The position numbers and the translations under genes are program-made. DNA of 64,000 nt. Origin: Planktophila grossartii (GTDB lineage Bacteria > Actinomycetota > Actinomycetes > Nanopelagicales > Nanopelagicaceae). Positions 24,344-32,026 of this stretch are shown here, one piece after another (the stretch's first letter is position 1; each line of letters opens with the position of its first letter). Where the stretch lies: the NCBI GenBank assembly GCA_965234365.1, contig OZ248345.1, positions 62,001 through 126,000 on the forward strand, read 5' to 3'. The notes below the pieces were generated by a model that saw only the letters and a list, made by a program, of their open reading frames with translations, was not told the DNA's origin and did no database searches.

Positions 24344-27300
24344 ATAGTACGAACTGTCCAGCTGAAGCTATAAGTACCGCCAGATAATAGGTATGCAGGC
24401 AGGGTATCTGGACCACAGGAAGCCGTTCCAACGCCGCGATGAGCAGCGTCTATATGAACAATGGTGTTACCTGTTGGAACTAGCTCAACATCATGTGTTG
24501 CATCAGCAAGCTGTTCTGCTCTAAATGGATTGACTGATACCTGACGTGACTTATCGAGATCGATACGCACACCGTGTCCTTGGTTATCAGTGAGTTCAAA
24601 CCAACGTACTCCGGCATGTCCACCATTTTCTTGTGGGCGAACATATGGAACGTATTGCTCTGCAACGGTTGAGACCCACTTATGAATGCGACCAATCTTG
24701 CGATCTGGGTAGTTCTCGTGTGAACCGATACCGAAGTAGGTGTAGTTGCTTAAAGAGCCATCGATTTCGAAGTTGATACCGACGCGAGCCAAATCTTCAA
24801 ATTGCTTAGGAACAGTGATTGTCTCTTTCACTGTGTAACCGCCAGCAACCGGTGTCACGAGTTGAACTTGCTTCACCTTGTAACCGGTACTTGTCTGCCA
24901 TTCGCTGACAACCTTGTATGACTTAGGGCCTTCAGTGATGGTGCAATCAGTGCGAGTGAGTTCGCGGACTCCGTACTGCTCCCACTTAAGTGTGAAGCGA
25001 CCAATACGATCATTATCGGTAGGTGCGCGCCAGAGTGATGGAACGGGAGAGTATGTTGCAAATGGAATCTGGATTTCGCCAGCTTCATCGACGGCGAAGT
25101 CGAAGAGATCGCTCGTCTTTGCTACTGGAATAGTTTCCTTGCGTGAAGGAAGTGCGAATTGGTTCCAGCCGACTTCATGTCCGGCAGGTGCCCAATCGGT
25201 GCGGTTCTTGCGCACAATGCTGAAGTTGATGAAGCGTTCACCTGCTGCATCTGGCTTTAAGAGTGACTTCGACTTGATGGCAATCTTTGCGCTCTTCTGT
25301 GGCGCGATCTTTGGCAAGGCCAACTTGCCGCTATCGATAACTTCACCATTGCGGTTGATGCTCCAGAAGAGCTCAAAATCAGCTACATCCTTGAAGTATT
25401 GGCGGTTGGTGACAGTGAATGATCCTGCTGATGCCTTGGTTGTTGAGATAACAACAGGGGCCGCAATCGCTTTCATCTCATGCATTGCAGGCTTTGGTGT
25501 GCGATCTGGAAAGACCATTCCATCGCAGACAAAGTTTCCATCGTGTGGAGTTTCGCCGAAATCTCCGCCGTAGGCAGAACGCTTTGTTCCATCAGCCATA
25601 GTCTGTTCAATTCCGTGATCCCAGAACTCCCAGATAAATCCACCTTGTAGCCCAGGTGTTGAATGGATGGCATCCCAATACTCTTTGAGATTGCCATTGG
25701 AGTTACCCATCGCATGCGAGTACTCGCACATAATCAATGGGCGATCTTGCTTACCTGACTTTGCATAATCAACGATTGCTTTAATTGATGAATACATGGG
25801 GCAGACAACATCGGTCAACGAATGACCCCCGGTCCAATTTCCATTGATGCCACCTTCGTAGTGAAGCGGGCGTGAGGGATCGAGTGCGCGAGCAAATGAG
25901 GCGGCGCCTTCGTGGTTCTTGCCGCGACCTGATTCATTACCCAGTGACCAGAAGATTACTGATGGGTGGTGCATATCGCGTTGGACCATGCGGCCAACGC
26001 GTTCGATAAATGCTGATGCATAACGTGGGTCGTTAGAGATTGAATCGTAGAAAGCGTGGGATTCAATATTTGCTTCATCGATGACGTAGAAACCAAGTTC
26101 GTCGCAGAGATCGTAAAACGCTGGATCATTTGGATAGTGCGATGTGCGCACTGCGTTGAAGTTCCAACGCTTCATCTCGAGCAAATCTTGACGCATATCG
26201 TCGCGAGTGAGTACGCGACCTGTCAGGCGGTTGAAGTCGTGGCGATTGACGCCGTAGATATAAATAAGTTTGCCGTTGACCAAGAGTTCGCGACCCTTGA
26301 TAACGACTGAGCGGAAACCGACTCTCTGTTGTGAGACTTCGATGACGGTGCCTGAAGGGCTGATCAATTCGATGCGAAGCGTGTACAAATTGGGGGTTTC
26401 AGCAGACCAGGCAGCGACCTTAGGAATTTCAGTCTCGAGGACGACATGTCCAGGCCATGGTGATTTGAGCTTGAGGCGGCTTGCTTTGGCCGACTCTGGG
26501 ATATCTCCGCGCCAGTATTCGCCGGCGAAGAACTTGCGATCTGCTTCGCGTAGTTCAGGAGTCATCTCTGTCCAGAGTGGAGTTTTGTGATCTTGATATG
26601 TCTGTGAAAGTTGTGCTGACTTAGTCTTGGGAAGTTCTTCAATAGATGTACGCAAGGTGTAACCATGAACGCTCTTACCGCCGATAGAACCGATGACGGC
26701 ATCAATCTTCAGCGTTCCGGTTGTCCCATCGCTTTTAAGTCCAGCAGTTGTTGCAAATCTTTCGATGAAAACATGTTCGGTTGCATAGAGCTTTACTGAG
26801 CGAGTGATGCCACCGTGCCACCACTGATCTTGATCTTCAATATATGTGGCATCTGACCATTTGGTAACTTTGATTTCAAGATTATTTTTACCGCGCTTAA
26901 TAAGACCTGTGATATCAAATTCAGCTGCAAGGCGTGAATCTTTTGTGAGGCCTGCTTCGATGCCGTTGACTGTAATGAGTGCAACGGATTCATATCCACC
27001 GAGGTGCAAGACGATGCGCTTACCTTCCCACGAGGCTGGGATATGGAAGTCGCGCTCGTAGACACCTGTTGGATTAAGTGCAGGAACTTCTGGTGCAACG
27101 TGATCCCAAGGCATCTGTGTATTTGTGTAGTGCGGCTTATCAAAGAATTCTTCGCTCGTTGGTTGCATCGTCCACAAACCTGGAACCGGAATCTTTGTCC
27201 AACGCTTACGAGAATCATCGGTCGGTGAACTTAAGAGTTGAAAGCGCCATGTTCCGTCGAGCGAAAGCGTTTCGAAGTGCTCGATATTGAGCATGCCGAG

Positions 27301-27348
27301 GCGGTTGATGGAATTGGTCTCGGGGCTCATCCAGTAGTTAGGCAACAT
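24340..27348 (-). CDS. lacZ: Beta-galactosidase, GH2 (LacZ type)
   Basis: The 1002-residue LacZ-like enzyme has the jelly-roll N-terminus (SLDGTWRFQLL, DQDQWWHGGITRSV). The TIM barrel carries acid/base Glu in SLGNESGRGKNHEGA (about residue 470) and nucleophile Glu in MCEYSHAMGNSNGNL (about residue 540). The C-terminal Bgal_small_N domain has WRAPTDNDRIG and YFGIGSHENYPDRK. No signal peptide is present, so it acts on imported beta-galactosides. A ribosome-binding site GAGAGG precedes the ATG. It is a large gene for such a compact region and stands alone between convergent and divergent neighbours. Confidence 0.92.
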   Translation of the reverse strand: MLPNYWMSPETNSINRLGMLNIEHFETLSLDGTWRFQLLSSPTDDSRKRWTKIPVPGLWTMQPTSEEFFDKPHYTNTQMPWDHVAPEVPALNPTGVYERDFHIPASWEGKRIVLHLGGYESVALITVNGIEAGLTKDSRLAAEFDITGLIKRGKNNLEIKVTKWSDATYIEDQDQWWHGGITRSVKLYATEHVFIERFATTAGLKSDGTTGTLKIDAVIGSIGGKSVHGYTLRTSIEELPKTKSAQLSQTYQDHKTPLWTEMTPELREADRKFFAGEYWRGDIPESAKASRLKLKSPWPGHVVLETEIPKVAAWSAETPNLYTLRIELISPSGTVIEVSQQRVGFRSVVIKGRELLVNGKLIYIYGVNRHDFNRLTGRVLTRDDMRQDLLEMKRWNFNAVRTSHYPNDPAFYDLCDELGFYVIDEANIESHAFYDSISNDPRYASAFIERVGRMVQRDMHHPSVIFWSLGNESGRGKNHEGAASFARALDPSRPLHYEGGINGNWTGGHSLTDVVCPMYSSIKAIVDYAKSGKQDRPLIMCEYSHAMGNSNGNLKEYWDAIHSTPGLQGGFIWEFWDHGIEQTMADGTKRSAYGGDFGETPHDGNFVCDGMVFPDRTPKPAMHEMKAIAAPVVISTTKASAGSFTVTNRQYFKDVADFELFWSINRNGEVIDSGKLALPKIAPQKSAKIAIKSKSLLKPDAAGERFINFSIVRKNRTDWAPAGHEVGWNQFALPSRKETIPVAKTSDLFDFAVDEAGEIQIPFATYSPVPSLWRAPTDNDRIGRFTLKWEQYGVRELTRTDCTITEGPKSYKVVSEWQTSTGYKVKQVQLVTPVAGGYTVKETITVPKQFEDLARVGINFEIDGSLSNYTYFGIGSHENYPDRKIGRIHKWVSTVAEQYVPYVRPQENGGHAGVRWFELTDNQGHGVRIDLDKSRQVSVNPFRAEQLADATHDVELVPTGNTIVHIDAAHRGVGTASCGPDTLPAYLLSGGTYSFSWTVRTI

Positions 27349-27398
27349 GGCGTGAATCCTCTCATTTATCCATATTTATAGGTATAAAAAGGTGGATT

Positions 27399-27426
27399 TT
27401 TACAATCTGCCAATAACTGCCATAAT
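27399..27426 (+). promoter_or_regulatory. Promoter of tRNA-Thr
   Basis: TTTACA (27399-27404) and CATAAT (27421-27426) are 16 bp apart, placing the start point a few bases before the mature tRNA 5' end at 27441. Confidence 0.5.
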
Positions 27427-27440
27427 TACGCCCGCAGTAC

Positions 27441-27515
27441 GCCTCCCTAGCTCAGTGGTAGAGCAGCTCACTTGTAATGAGCAGGTCATCCGTTCAATCC
27501 GGATGGGGGGCTCCA
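27441..27515 (+). tRNA. tRNA-Thr (anticodon UGU)
   Basis: A full cloverleaf is visible: acceptor GCCTCCC with GGGGGGC, D-arm CTCAGTGGTAGAG, anticodon stem GCTCA/TGAGC with loop CTTGTAA (anticodon TGT), T-loop TTCAATC and encoded CCA at 27513-27515. It reads ACA codons. The carbonic anhydrase gene begins 32 nt downstream and may be co-transcribed. Confidence 0.95.
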
Positions 27516-27547
27516 GTATTACTCCGAGATTATGAAAGGAGTTACAG

Positions 27548-28066
27548 ATGGCAGTTAACTCATTTCCTCACGAATCATTCGATGATCTCTTGGCAGCGAA
27601 TGCCGAGTATCAAAAGACTTTTAAGTACTCCGGACTTACAGGATCAGCTGCAAAAGGCTTGGCGATTGTGACCTGTATGGATTCACGTATCAATCCATTG
27701 TCAGTTATTGGATTGCGCAGCGGCGATGCCAAGATCCTTCGTAACGCAGGTGCTCGAGTCACAGAAGACGTTATTCGTACCCTGGTTCTTGCTACCTATC
27801 TTCTTAACGTCAATCGCATCTTGGTGATGCCACATACTGATTGCAAGATGGCTGAAAATGATGAAGCCGATTTCCATAAGTTGATTGATGAGCAATATGG
27901 CGTTAATACATCAAGTCTTGAATTTCGCACATCACGTGATCAGCGTGGCTCCCTTGCTACTGACTTAAACCGTATTCGTTCGTATCCATTGTTGCGCGAA
28001 GGCGTCGTTGTTGCTGGCGCTATCTACGATGTGAAGACAGGAACAATCGAGCCCTTCGAGGGTTAA
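27548..28066 (+). CDS. Beta-carbonic anhydrase
   Basis: The 172-residue protein interconverts CO2 and bicarbonate. Zinc ligands are Cys43 (VTCMDSR, with the Asp45-Arg47 dyad), His96 and Cys99 (MPHTDCKM). The protein is short, of the small beta-CA clade seen in mycobacteria. A strong ribosome-binding site (AAGGAG) precedes the ATG. It lies 32 nt after tRNA-Thr and ends directly against the convergent alpha/beta hydrolase. Confidence 0.88.
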   Translation: MAVNSFPHESFDDLLAANAEYQKTFKYSGLTGSAAKGLAIVTCMDSRINPLSVIGLRSGDAKILRNAGARVTEDVIRTLVLATYLLNVNRILVMPHTDCKMAENDEADFHKLIDEQYGVNTSSLEFRTSRDQRGSLATDLNRIRSYPLLREGVVVAGAIYDVKTGTIEPFEG

Positions 28067-28843
28067 TTACTCTGTCGGGTTAGTTCGACGCATAGGCATG
28101 CGAGTTATTGGGTAACTCAAATCTTCAAGGAATTCACGGATCAAGAGCTGAGCCAGCGCTGGTCGCTCTTTAATGAATTTATGCGATGTTGCAGGAATTA
28201 CTGCGAGCTGACCGAGCGGAATACTTTCGTAGAGCTCGACGGTGTGGTTATGTTGAATAACGTCATCATCGCCGGCCATAACCATTACAGGGCACTGAAT
28301 TGAGGCTAAATCAGCGTTACTCAGATTTGGCTCTGTTCTCTGAATATCAATCATCTTTCTGATCTTATGAACAAGAGTTTCAGGCGCATCAGGCGAAGTT
28401 CTGTTGTATTCCTCTTGATTCTCAGCTGAAACAACGCCATCGAAATCATCTATATGGACAACGCCATCTGGTTGGAAGTTAGCGCCGAGAGTGATGATTG
28501 AGTGAACTAATTCGGGACGTTGCATCGCAACCATAAGAGCGATGATCCCTCCATCGCTATAACCGATCAGATGTGCTGGTTCTTTAACAATCTCCTCAAG
28601 GTAGGCGATCGCTTCATCAACTTGATATTGGTAGTGAAAGCTCTTCTCTTTATCGCCAGTAAATCCATGGCCACTGCGATCATAGGCAAAGACGTGAAAA
28701 TCTTCTTCAACAGCAGGAAGAACATACGTATCCCAGTGCGATGTCTGGCTTAATCCGCCGTGAAGCAAGACAACTGCTTCACCATTGTTATCCCATTCGT
28801 ATGAATAGACCTGATGTCCATCAACGCTTAGGTACTCGGGCAT
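28067..28843 (-). CDS. Alpha/beta hydrolase
   Basis: From MPEYLSVDGHQVYSYEW the protein has 258 residues; the longer frame to 28900 would overlap the NDH-2 gene. It has the oxyanion loop LLHGGLSQTSHWD, nucleophile elbow LIGYSDGGIIAL (Ser in GYSDG), acid region MVMAGDDDVIQ and His in PATSHKFIKE. The substrate is unknown; esterases and lactonases share this pattern. It starts 2 nt after the NDH-2 stop and is therefore in the same operon. Confidence 0.85.
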   Translation of the reverse strand: MPEYLSVDGHQVYSYEWDNNGEAVVLLHGGLSQTSHWDTYVLPAVEEDFHVFAYDRSGHGFTGDKEKSFHYQYQVDEAIAYLEEIVKEPAHLIGYSDGGIIALMVAMQRPELVHSIITLGANFQPDGVVHIDDFDGVVSAENQEEYNRTSPDAPETLVHKIRKMIDIQRTEPNLSNADLASIQCPVMVMAGDDDVIQHNHTVELYESIPLGQLAVIPATSHKFIKERPALAQLLIREFLEDLSYPITRMPMRRTNPTE

Positions 28844-28845
28844 TG

Positions 28846-30078
28846 TTAGAGAGTGTCCATGATGTGGCGGTTGCCGCGATCGAAGGTGAGGTAGTTCCAT
28901 GTCCAGTCAGCGATGGTGCCAATCTTGTTACGACCACCTAAGAGATAGAACAAGTGAAGCCAGAGCCATGCATACCAAGCAAGAGGGCCTGACATTCTAA
29001 ATTTGCCAACTTCGACAACTGCTTTATGGCGACCGATAGTAGCCATTGAGCCCTTATCAATATATTTAAATGGCTTCAGAGCAACGCCAGCATGTTTGCG
29101 CAAGATTTGCCTTGCAACCCACTTACCTTGCTGCATAGCAACTGGTGCAACCATTGGATAGAAGCGTCCATCAGCGTTCTTGGAACCGTTGATATCGCCA
29201 ATCGCCCAGATATTTGGGTAGTGATTCACTTCTAAGTTTTCATCGGTATCGATACGTGAACCGACGATGGGAAGATTCAAAAGCCCTGCAGTGGGTTCAC
29301 CTTTAACGCCAGCAGCCCAAATTGTTACTTCAGCCGGAATTGGTTCGCCTTCTTTAAGGATGATTTTTCGAGATTGGATCTCGCGCACAGCCGTATTGGT
29401 CTTAACGAATACACCTAGCTTGTGAAGATCTGATTCTGCACGAGCAGATAACTTCTCGCTAAACATTGGAAGGATTCGCGGGCCCGCTTCAATGAGGTAG
29501 ATGTCGATGTGGTCGGCAGCATGAGCCAAATCGTTCTTGAGTGGTCCGCGCTTTAGCTCTGCAAGAGCGCCAGCCATTTCAACGCCTGTTGGTCCACCGC
29601 CTACGACTGCGATTGAGAGGCGAGTGTCATCTTCAAATCGAGCTAAATCTTCAAAGCGGCGCATTACTTCTGCGCGAATAGTGATCGCTTCATTCACGCT
29701 CTTCATTCCAAGGCCATGTTCAACAACGCCCGGAACTCCGAAGTCAGCGGTTGCTGAACCGAGAGCAACGATGAGGTGATCGAATTCGAGAACTTCAGAT
29801 GAATCAAGTTTGACGGTTCTGTTCTTGTGATCAACAGAGATTGGTGAGCCCATACGGAATTTGATACCGGTCTTGCGAAGGGCGCCGCGCACTGGGTGAA
29901 CTACGTGATCGGCAGCAAGGCCAGCAGTTGATACCTGATAGAGAAGAGGCAAGAACGTTTGGAAGTTATGGCGGTCAACGACGGTGACATCAGCTTCTTT
30001 TGCCAGAGCTTTAGCGGCTCCAAGCCCACCGAAACCGGCTCCGAGAATGACAACGCGCGGTCGAGTAGAAGAAGGCAT
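28846..30078 (-). CDS. ndh: Type II NADH dehydrogenase (NDH-2)
   Basis: The 410-residue flavoprotein has two Rossmann motifs, VVILGAGFGGLGAAKAL (FAD) and IAVVGGGPTGVEMAGAL (NADH). It also has FQTFLPLLYQVSTAGLAADHV and the C-terminal WAIGDINGSK...PMVAPVAMQQGKWVA, followed by a hydrophobic amphipathic tail (WLHLFYLLGG) that seats it on the membrane. It oxidises NADH and reduces quinone without pumping protons. The start is 23 bp from a divergent SDR gene with overlapping -10 elements. Confidence 0.88.
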   Translation of the reverse strand: MPSSTRPRVVILGAGFGGLGAAKALAKEADVTVVDRHNFQTFLPLLYQVSTAGLAADHVVHPVRGALRKTGIKFRMGSPISVDHKNRTVKLDSSEVLEFDHLIVALGSATADFGVPGVVEHGLGMKSVNEAITIRAEVMRRFEDLARFEDDTRLSIAVVGGGPTGVEMAGALAELKRGPLKNDLAHAADHIDIYLIEAGPRILPMFSEKLSARAESDLHKLGVFVKTNTAVREIQSRKIILKEGEPIPAEVTIWAAGVKGEPTAGLLNLPIVGSRIDTDENLEVNHYPNIWAIGDINGSKNADGRFYPMVAPVAMQQGKWVARQILRKHAGVALKPFKYIDKGSMATIGRHKAVVEVGKFRMSGPLAWYAWLWLHLFYLLGGRNKIGTIADWTWNYLTFDRGNRHIMDTL

Positions 30079-30084
30079 GGGGTA

Positions 30085-30094
30085 AGTCTAGGCT
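30085..30094. promoter_or_regulatory. Overlapping divergent -10 elements (ndh / SDR-DUF2867)
   Basis: Minus-strand TAGACT (30090-30085) ends 6 nt before the ndh ATG. Plus-strand TAGGCT (30089-30094) ends 7 nt before the ATG at 30102. They share two base pairs, so polymerase could probably occupy only one at a time. Confidence 0.55.
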
Positions 30095-30101
30095 GACTTA
30101 C

Positions 30102-31580
30102 ATGGATACGCAGAACCGACTCTTTCTCGTTACCGGTGCATCCGGTTATGTAGGCGGGCGTCTGGTGCGCGATTTATTGGGCGACGGCAAGAAAGTCCGC
30201 GTGCTTGTGCGCGATGCAAAGAAGATTCAAGGACAAAGTTGGGCCAATGCAGTTGAAATCATCGAAGGCAATGCAAGTAATTCGCAAGACCTCGATCGCG
30301 CGCTCGCTGGTGTGCACACCGCTTATTACTTGCTGCACTCCATTAACGTTGCAACAGATTTCGGCGATATCGAAGCTGCGATGGCGAAAGGTTTTGCAGA
30401 GTCCGCGCAACGTCAAAACGTTGCACAAATTATTTATCTGGGTGGAATTGCAAATGATGAAAATCGCAGCCGCCATTTAACTTCTCGCATGAATACCGGA
30501 ACACAGTTGGCATCAACATCTGTTCCTGTTCTTGAACTTCGCGCCGGAATCATTATTGGATCGGGTTCTGCATCCTTTGAAATGTTGCGCCACTTAACGC
30601 ACCGCTTGCCGATCATGACAACGCCAAAGTGGGTTTCAAATCGCACGCAGCCAATCGCTATTCGCGATGTTCTGTACTACTTGCGCAGCGTTGCCAACCT
30701 CGAAAAACCCGTAAGCCGCATCTGCGACATTGGGGGACCCGAGGTCGTTACCTACGCTGCCATGATGCAGAAGTTCGCTGAGATTTCAGGACTTCGAAAG
30801 CGCAAGATTATTCAAGTGCCAGTGCTAACTCCCAAGCTTTCTAGTTTGTGGATTGGCTTTGTAACCCCTGTGCCAACTTCACTTGCGCGCCCACTGGTTG
30901 AATCACTGATTAGCGAAGTTGTTGTTGATTCGCGTAAGACAATTACCGATTTGATTCCGCTTCCATCAGAGGGTCTGCTCACTGTTTCGCAAGCGATTCA
31001 ATTAGCGCTTACTCGTACTGCGGAGAACTCAGTAGATACACGTTGGTCCGATGCAGCATTTCCAACAGCTCCTTGGCAGAAAGCGCAGAGCGATCCTGAT
31101 TGGGCGGGCGAACTCACTCTGAAAGATCATCGCGAAATTACAACAGATGTTCCTATTGAGAAACTCTGGGAACAGATCGAAGGTATTGGCGGAGAACGCG
31201 GATGGTTTGGTTCGGGTTGGTTGTGGTACTTGCGTGGGGTACTTGATCGCATTGTCGGCGGAGTAGGTCTACGTCGCGGACGACGCGATCCACAACATCT
31301 ACGAATTGGTGACAGCTTAGATTTCTGGCGCGTTGAAGGTTTAGAACAAGGAACACATTTAAGACTCTATGCCGAAATGATTCTGCCCGGAAAGGCATGG
31401 CTCGAATTTCATCTAGAAGAAAAAGATGGAAAAACTGTGGTGACTCAAGATGCGCTCTTTGAACCACGCGGATTAGGTGGCCAGATTTATTGGTATTTCG
31501 TCTCACCTTTCCATTTCTTTATCTTTCCGACGATGCTTCGCAATATTGTGAAAGCTGCCCGTAAATCCCACACTTCTTAG
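30102..31580 (+). CDS. NAD(P)-binding SDR fused to DUF2867 domain
   Basis: The 492-residue protein has an N-terminal atypical SDR/NmrA-like Rossmann domain (VTGASGYVGGRLVRDLL; AYYLLHSI; ELRAGIIIGSGS) to about residue 300. A C-terminal DUF2867 domain of the SRPBCC-like type follows (WFGSGWLWYLRGVLDRIVGG; FWRVEGLEQGTHLRLYAEM). It resembles E. coli YbjT-like proteins but is longer. No substrate is known; the SRPBCC-like domain suggests a hydrophobic ligand, perhaps a quinone or lipid, which fits divergence from ndh. Confidence 0.75.
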   Translation: MDTQNRLFLVTGASGYVGGRLVRDLLGDGKKVRVLVRDAKKIQGQSWANAVEIIEGNASNSQDLDRALAGVHTAYYLLHSINVATDFGDIEAAMAKGFAESAQRQNVAQIIYLGGIANDENRSRHLTSRMNTGTQLASTSVPVLELRAGIIIGSGSASFEMLRHLTHRLPIMTTPKWVSNRTQPIAIRDVLYYLRSVANLEKPVSRICDIGGPEVVTYAAMMQKFAEISGLRKRKIIQVPVLTPKLSSLWIGFVTPVPTSLARPLVESLISEVVVDSRKTITDLIPLPSEGLLTVSQAIQLALTRTAENSVDTRWSDAAFPTAPWQKAQSDPDWAGELTLKDHREITTDVPIEKLWEQIEGIGGERGWFGSGWLWYLRGVLDRIVGGVGLRRGRRDPQHLRIGDSLDFWRVEGLEQGTHLRLYAEMILPGKAWLEFHLEEKDGKTVVTQDALFEPRGLGGQIYWYFVSPFHFFIFPTMLRNIVKAARKSHTS

Positions 31581-31591
31581 AAACTCCAATC

Positions 31592-31597
31592 TAAGAT
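31592..31597 (+). promoter_or_regulatory. -10 hexamer TAAGAT for the DUF3263 gene
   Basis: TAAGAT ends 7 nt before the ATG at 31605. It also lies in a small inverted repeat (CCAATCT / AGATTGG). Confidence 0.5.
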
Positions 31598-31604
31598 TGG
31601 AGAC

Positions 31605-31871
31605 ATGTCCGCGCTCGAGAACCCAGGAACGTCAGGTTCAACCTTGACCGACCTCGAAACTCGCATTCTCGACTTCGAACGTAACTGGTGGCGCTTTGCT
31701 GGTGCAAAAGAGACTGCAATCAAAGATCTCTTCGACCTGACCGCCCCTCGTTACTACCAACTGCTCAACGACCTCATCGATCGCGATGATGCCCTCGAGG
31801 CCTCTCCGATGCTGGTGAAGCGCCTTCGCCGCCTGCGTGAAGCCCGCATGCAAGCCCGTACAGCCCGCTAA
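31605..31871 (+). CDS. DUF3263 protein
   Basis: The 88-residue protein has the DUF3263 core: ILDFERNWWRFAGAKETAIKD, FDLTAPRYYQLLNDLIDRDD and MLVKRLRRLREAR. It is a small helical protein, probably a helix-turn-helix DNA-binding factor (the APRYYQLLNDLI segment looks like a recognition helix), found almost only in actinobacteria. Function is unknown. A hairpin followed by a T-rich stretch lies 22 nt downstream. Confidence 0.8.
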   Translation: MSALENPGTSGSTLTDLETRILDFERNWWRFAGAKETAIKDLFDLTAPRYYQLLNDLIDRDDALEASPMLVKRLRRLREARMQARTAR

Positions 31872-31887
31872 AGCCCCTCACTACACC

Positions 31888-31937
31888 CTTCGTTTTGCCC
31901 CTAGTTCATCGGGGCAGAAACTTCGTTTTGCCCCTAG
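31888..31937. repeat. Two 17-bp direct repeats upstream of groEL
   Basis: CTTCGTTTTGCCCCTAG occurs at 31888-31904 and again at 31921-31937. The second copy contains the groEL -35 box TTGCCC; the first lies in the terminator hairpin. Confidence 0.8.
31893..31919 (+). terminator. Probable terminator after the DUF3263 gene
   Basis: TTTTGCCCC pairs with GGGGCAGAA (9 bp with one G-U, 9-nt loop), followed by ACTTCGTTTT. The left arm is part of a 17-bp sequence repeated 33 bp downstream. Confidence 0.5.
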
Positions 31938-31956
31938 GAATAAACCCGTCTAGATT
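31928..31956 (+). promoter_or_regulatory. groEL promoter
   Basis: TTGCCC (31928-31933) and TAGATT (31951-31956) are 17 bp apart, placing the start point within the CIRCE element. This is one of the few clear two-box promoters in the window. Confidence 0.65.
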
Positions 31957-31961
31957 TGGCG

Positions 31962-31988
31962 TTAGCACTCACAGGCCGAGAGTGATAA
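31962..31988. promoter_or_regulatory. CIRCE element (HrcA operator)
   Basis: TTAGCACTC, 9-nt spacer, GAGTGATAA. This matches the CIRCE consensus with one changed base in the right arm. It overlaps the predicted start point, so HrcA would block transcription and be released on heat shock. Confidence 0.88.
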
Positions 31989-32026
31989 TTCGGCCGGATT
32001 CAAACGATCTATAGGAGCTAACAACT

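Noticed and set aside
24914..25573. 219-codon plus-strand ORF inside lacZ
   Set aside because: Antisense shadow of a well-supported GH2 gene with no recognisable domain.
28844..28900. 19-residue N-terminal extension of the alpha/beta hydrolase
   Set aside because: Overlaps the NDH-2 gene end; the inner ATG is 2 nt after the NDH-2 stop and starts the conserved fold.
31893..31937. CRISPR-like repeat pair upstream of groEL
   Set aside because: Only two copies, 33 bp apart, one lying in a terminator hairpin; no cas genes.
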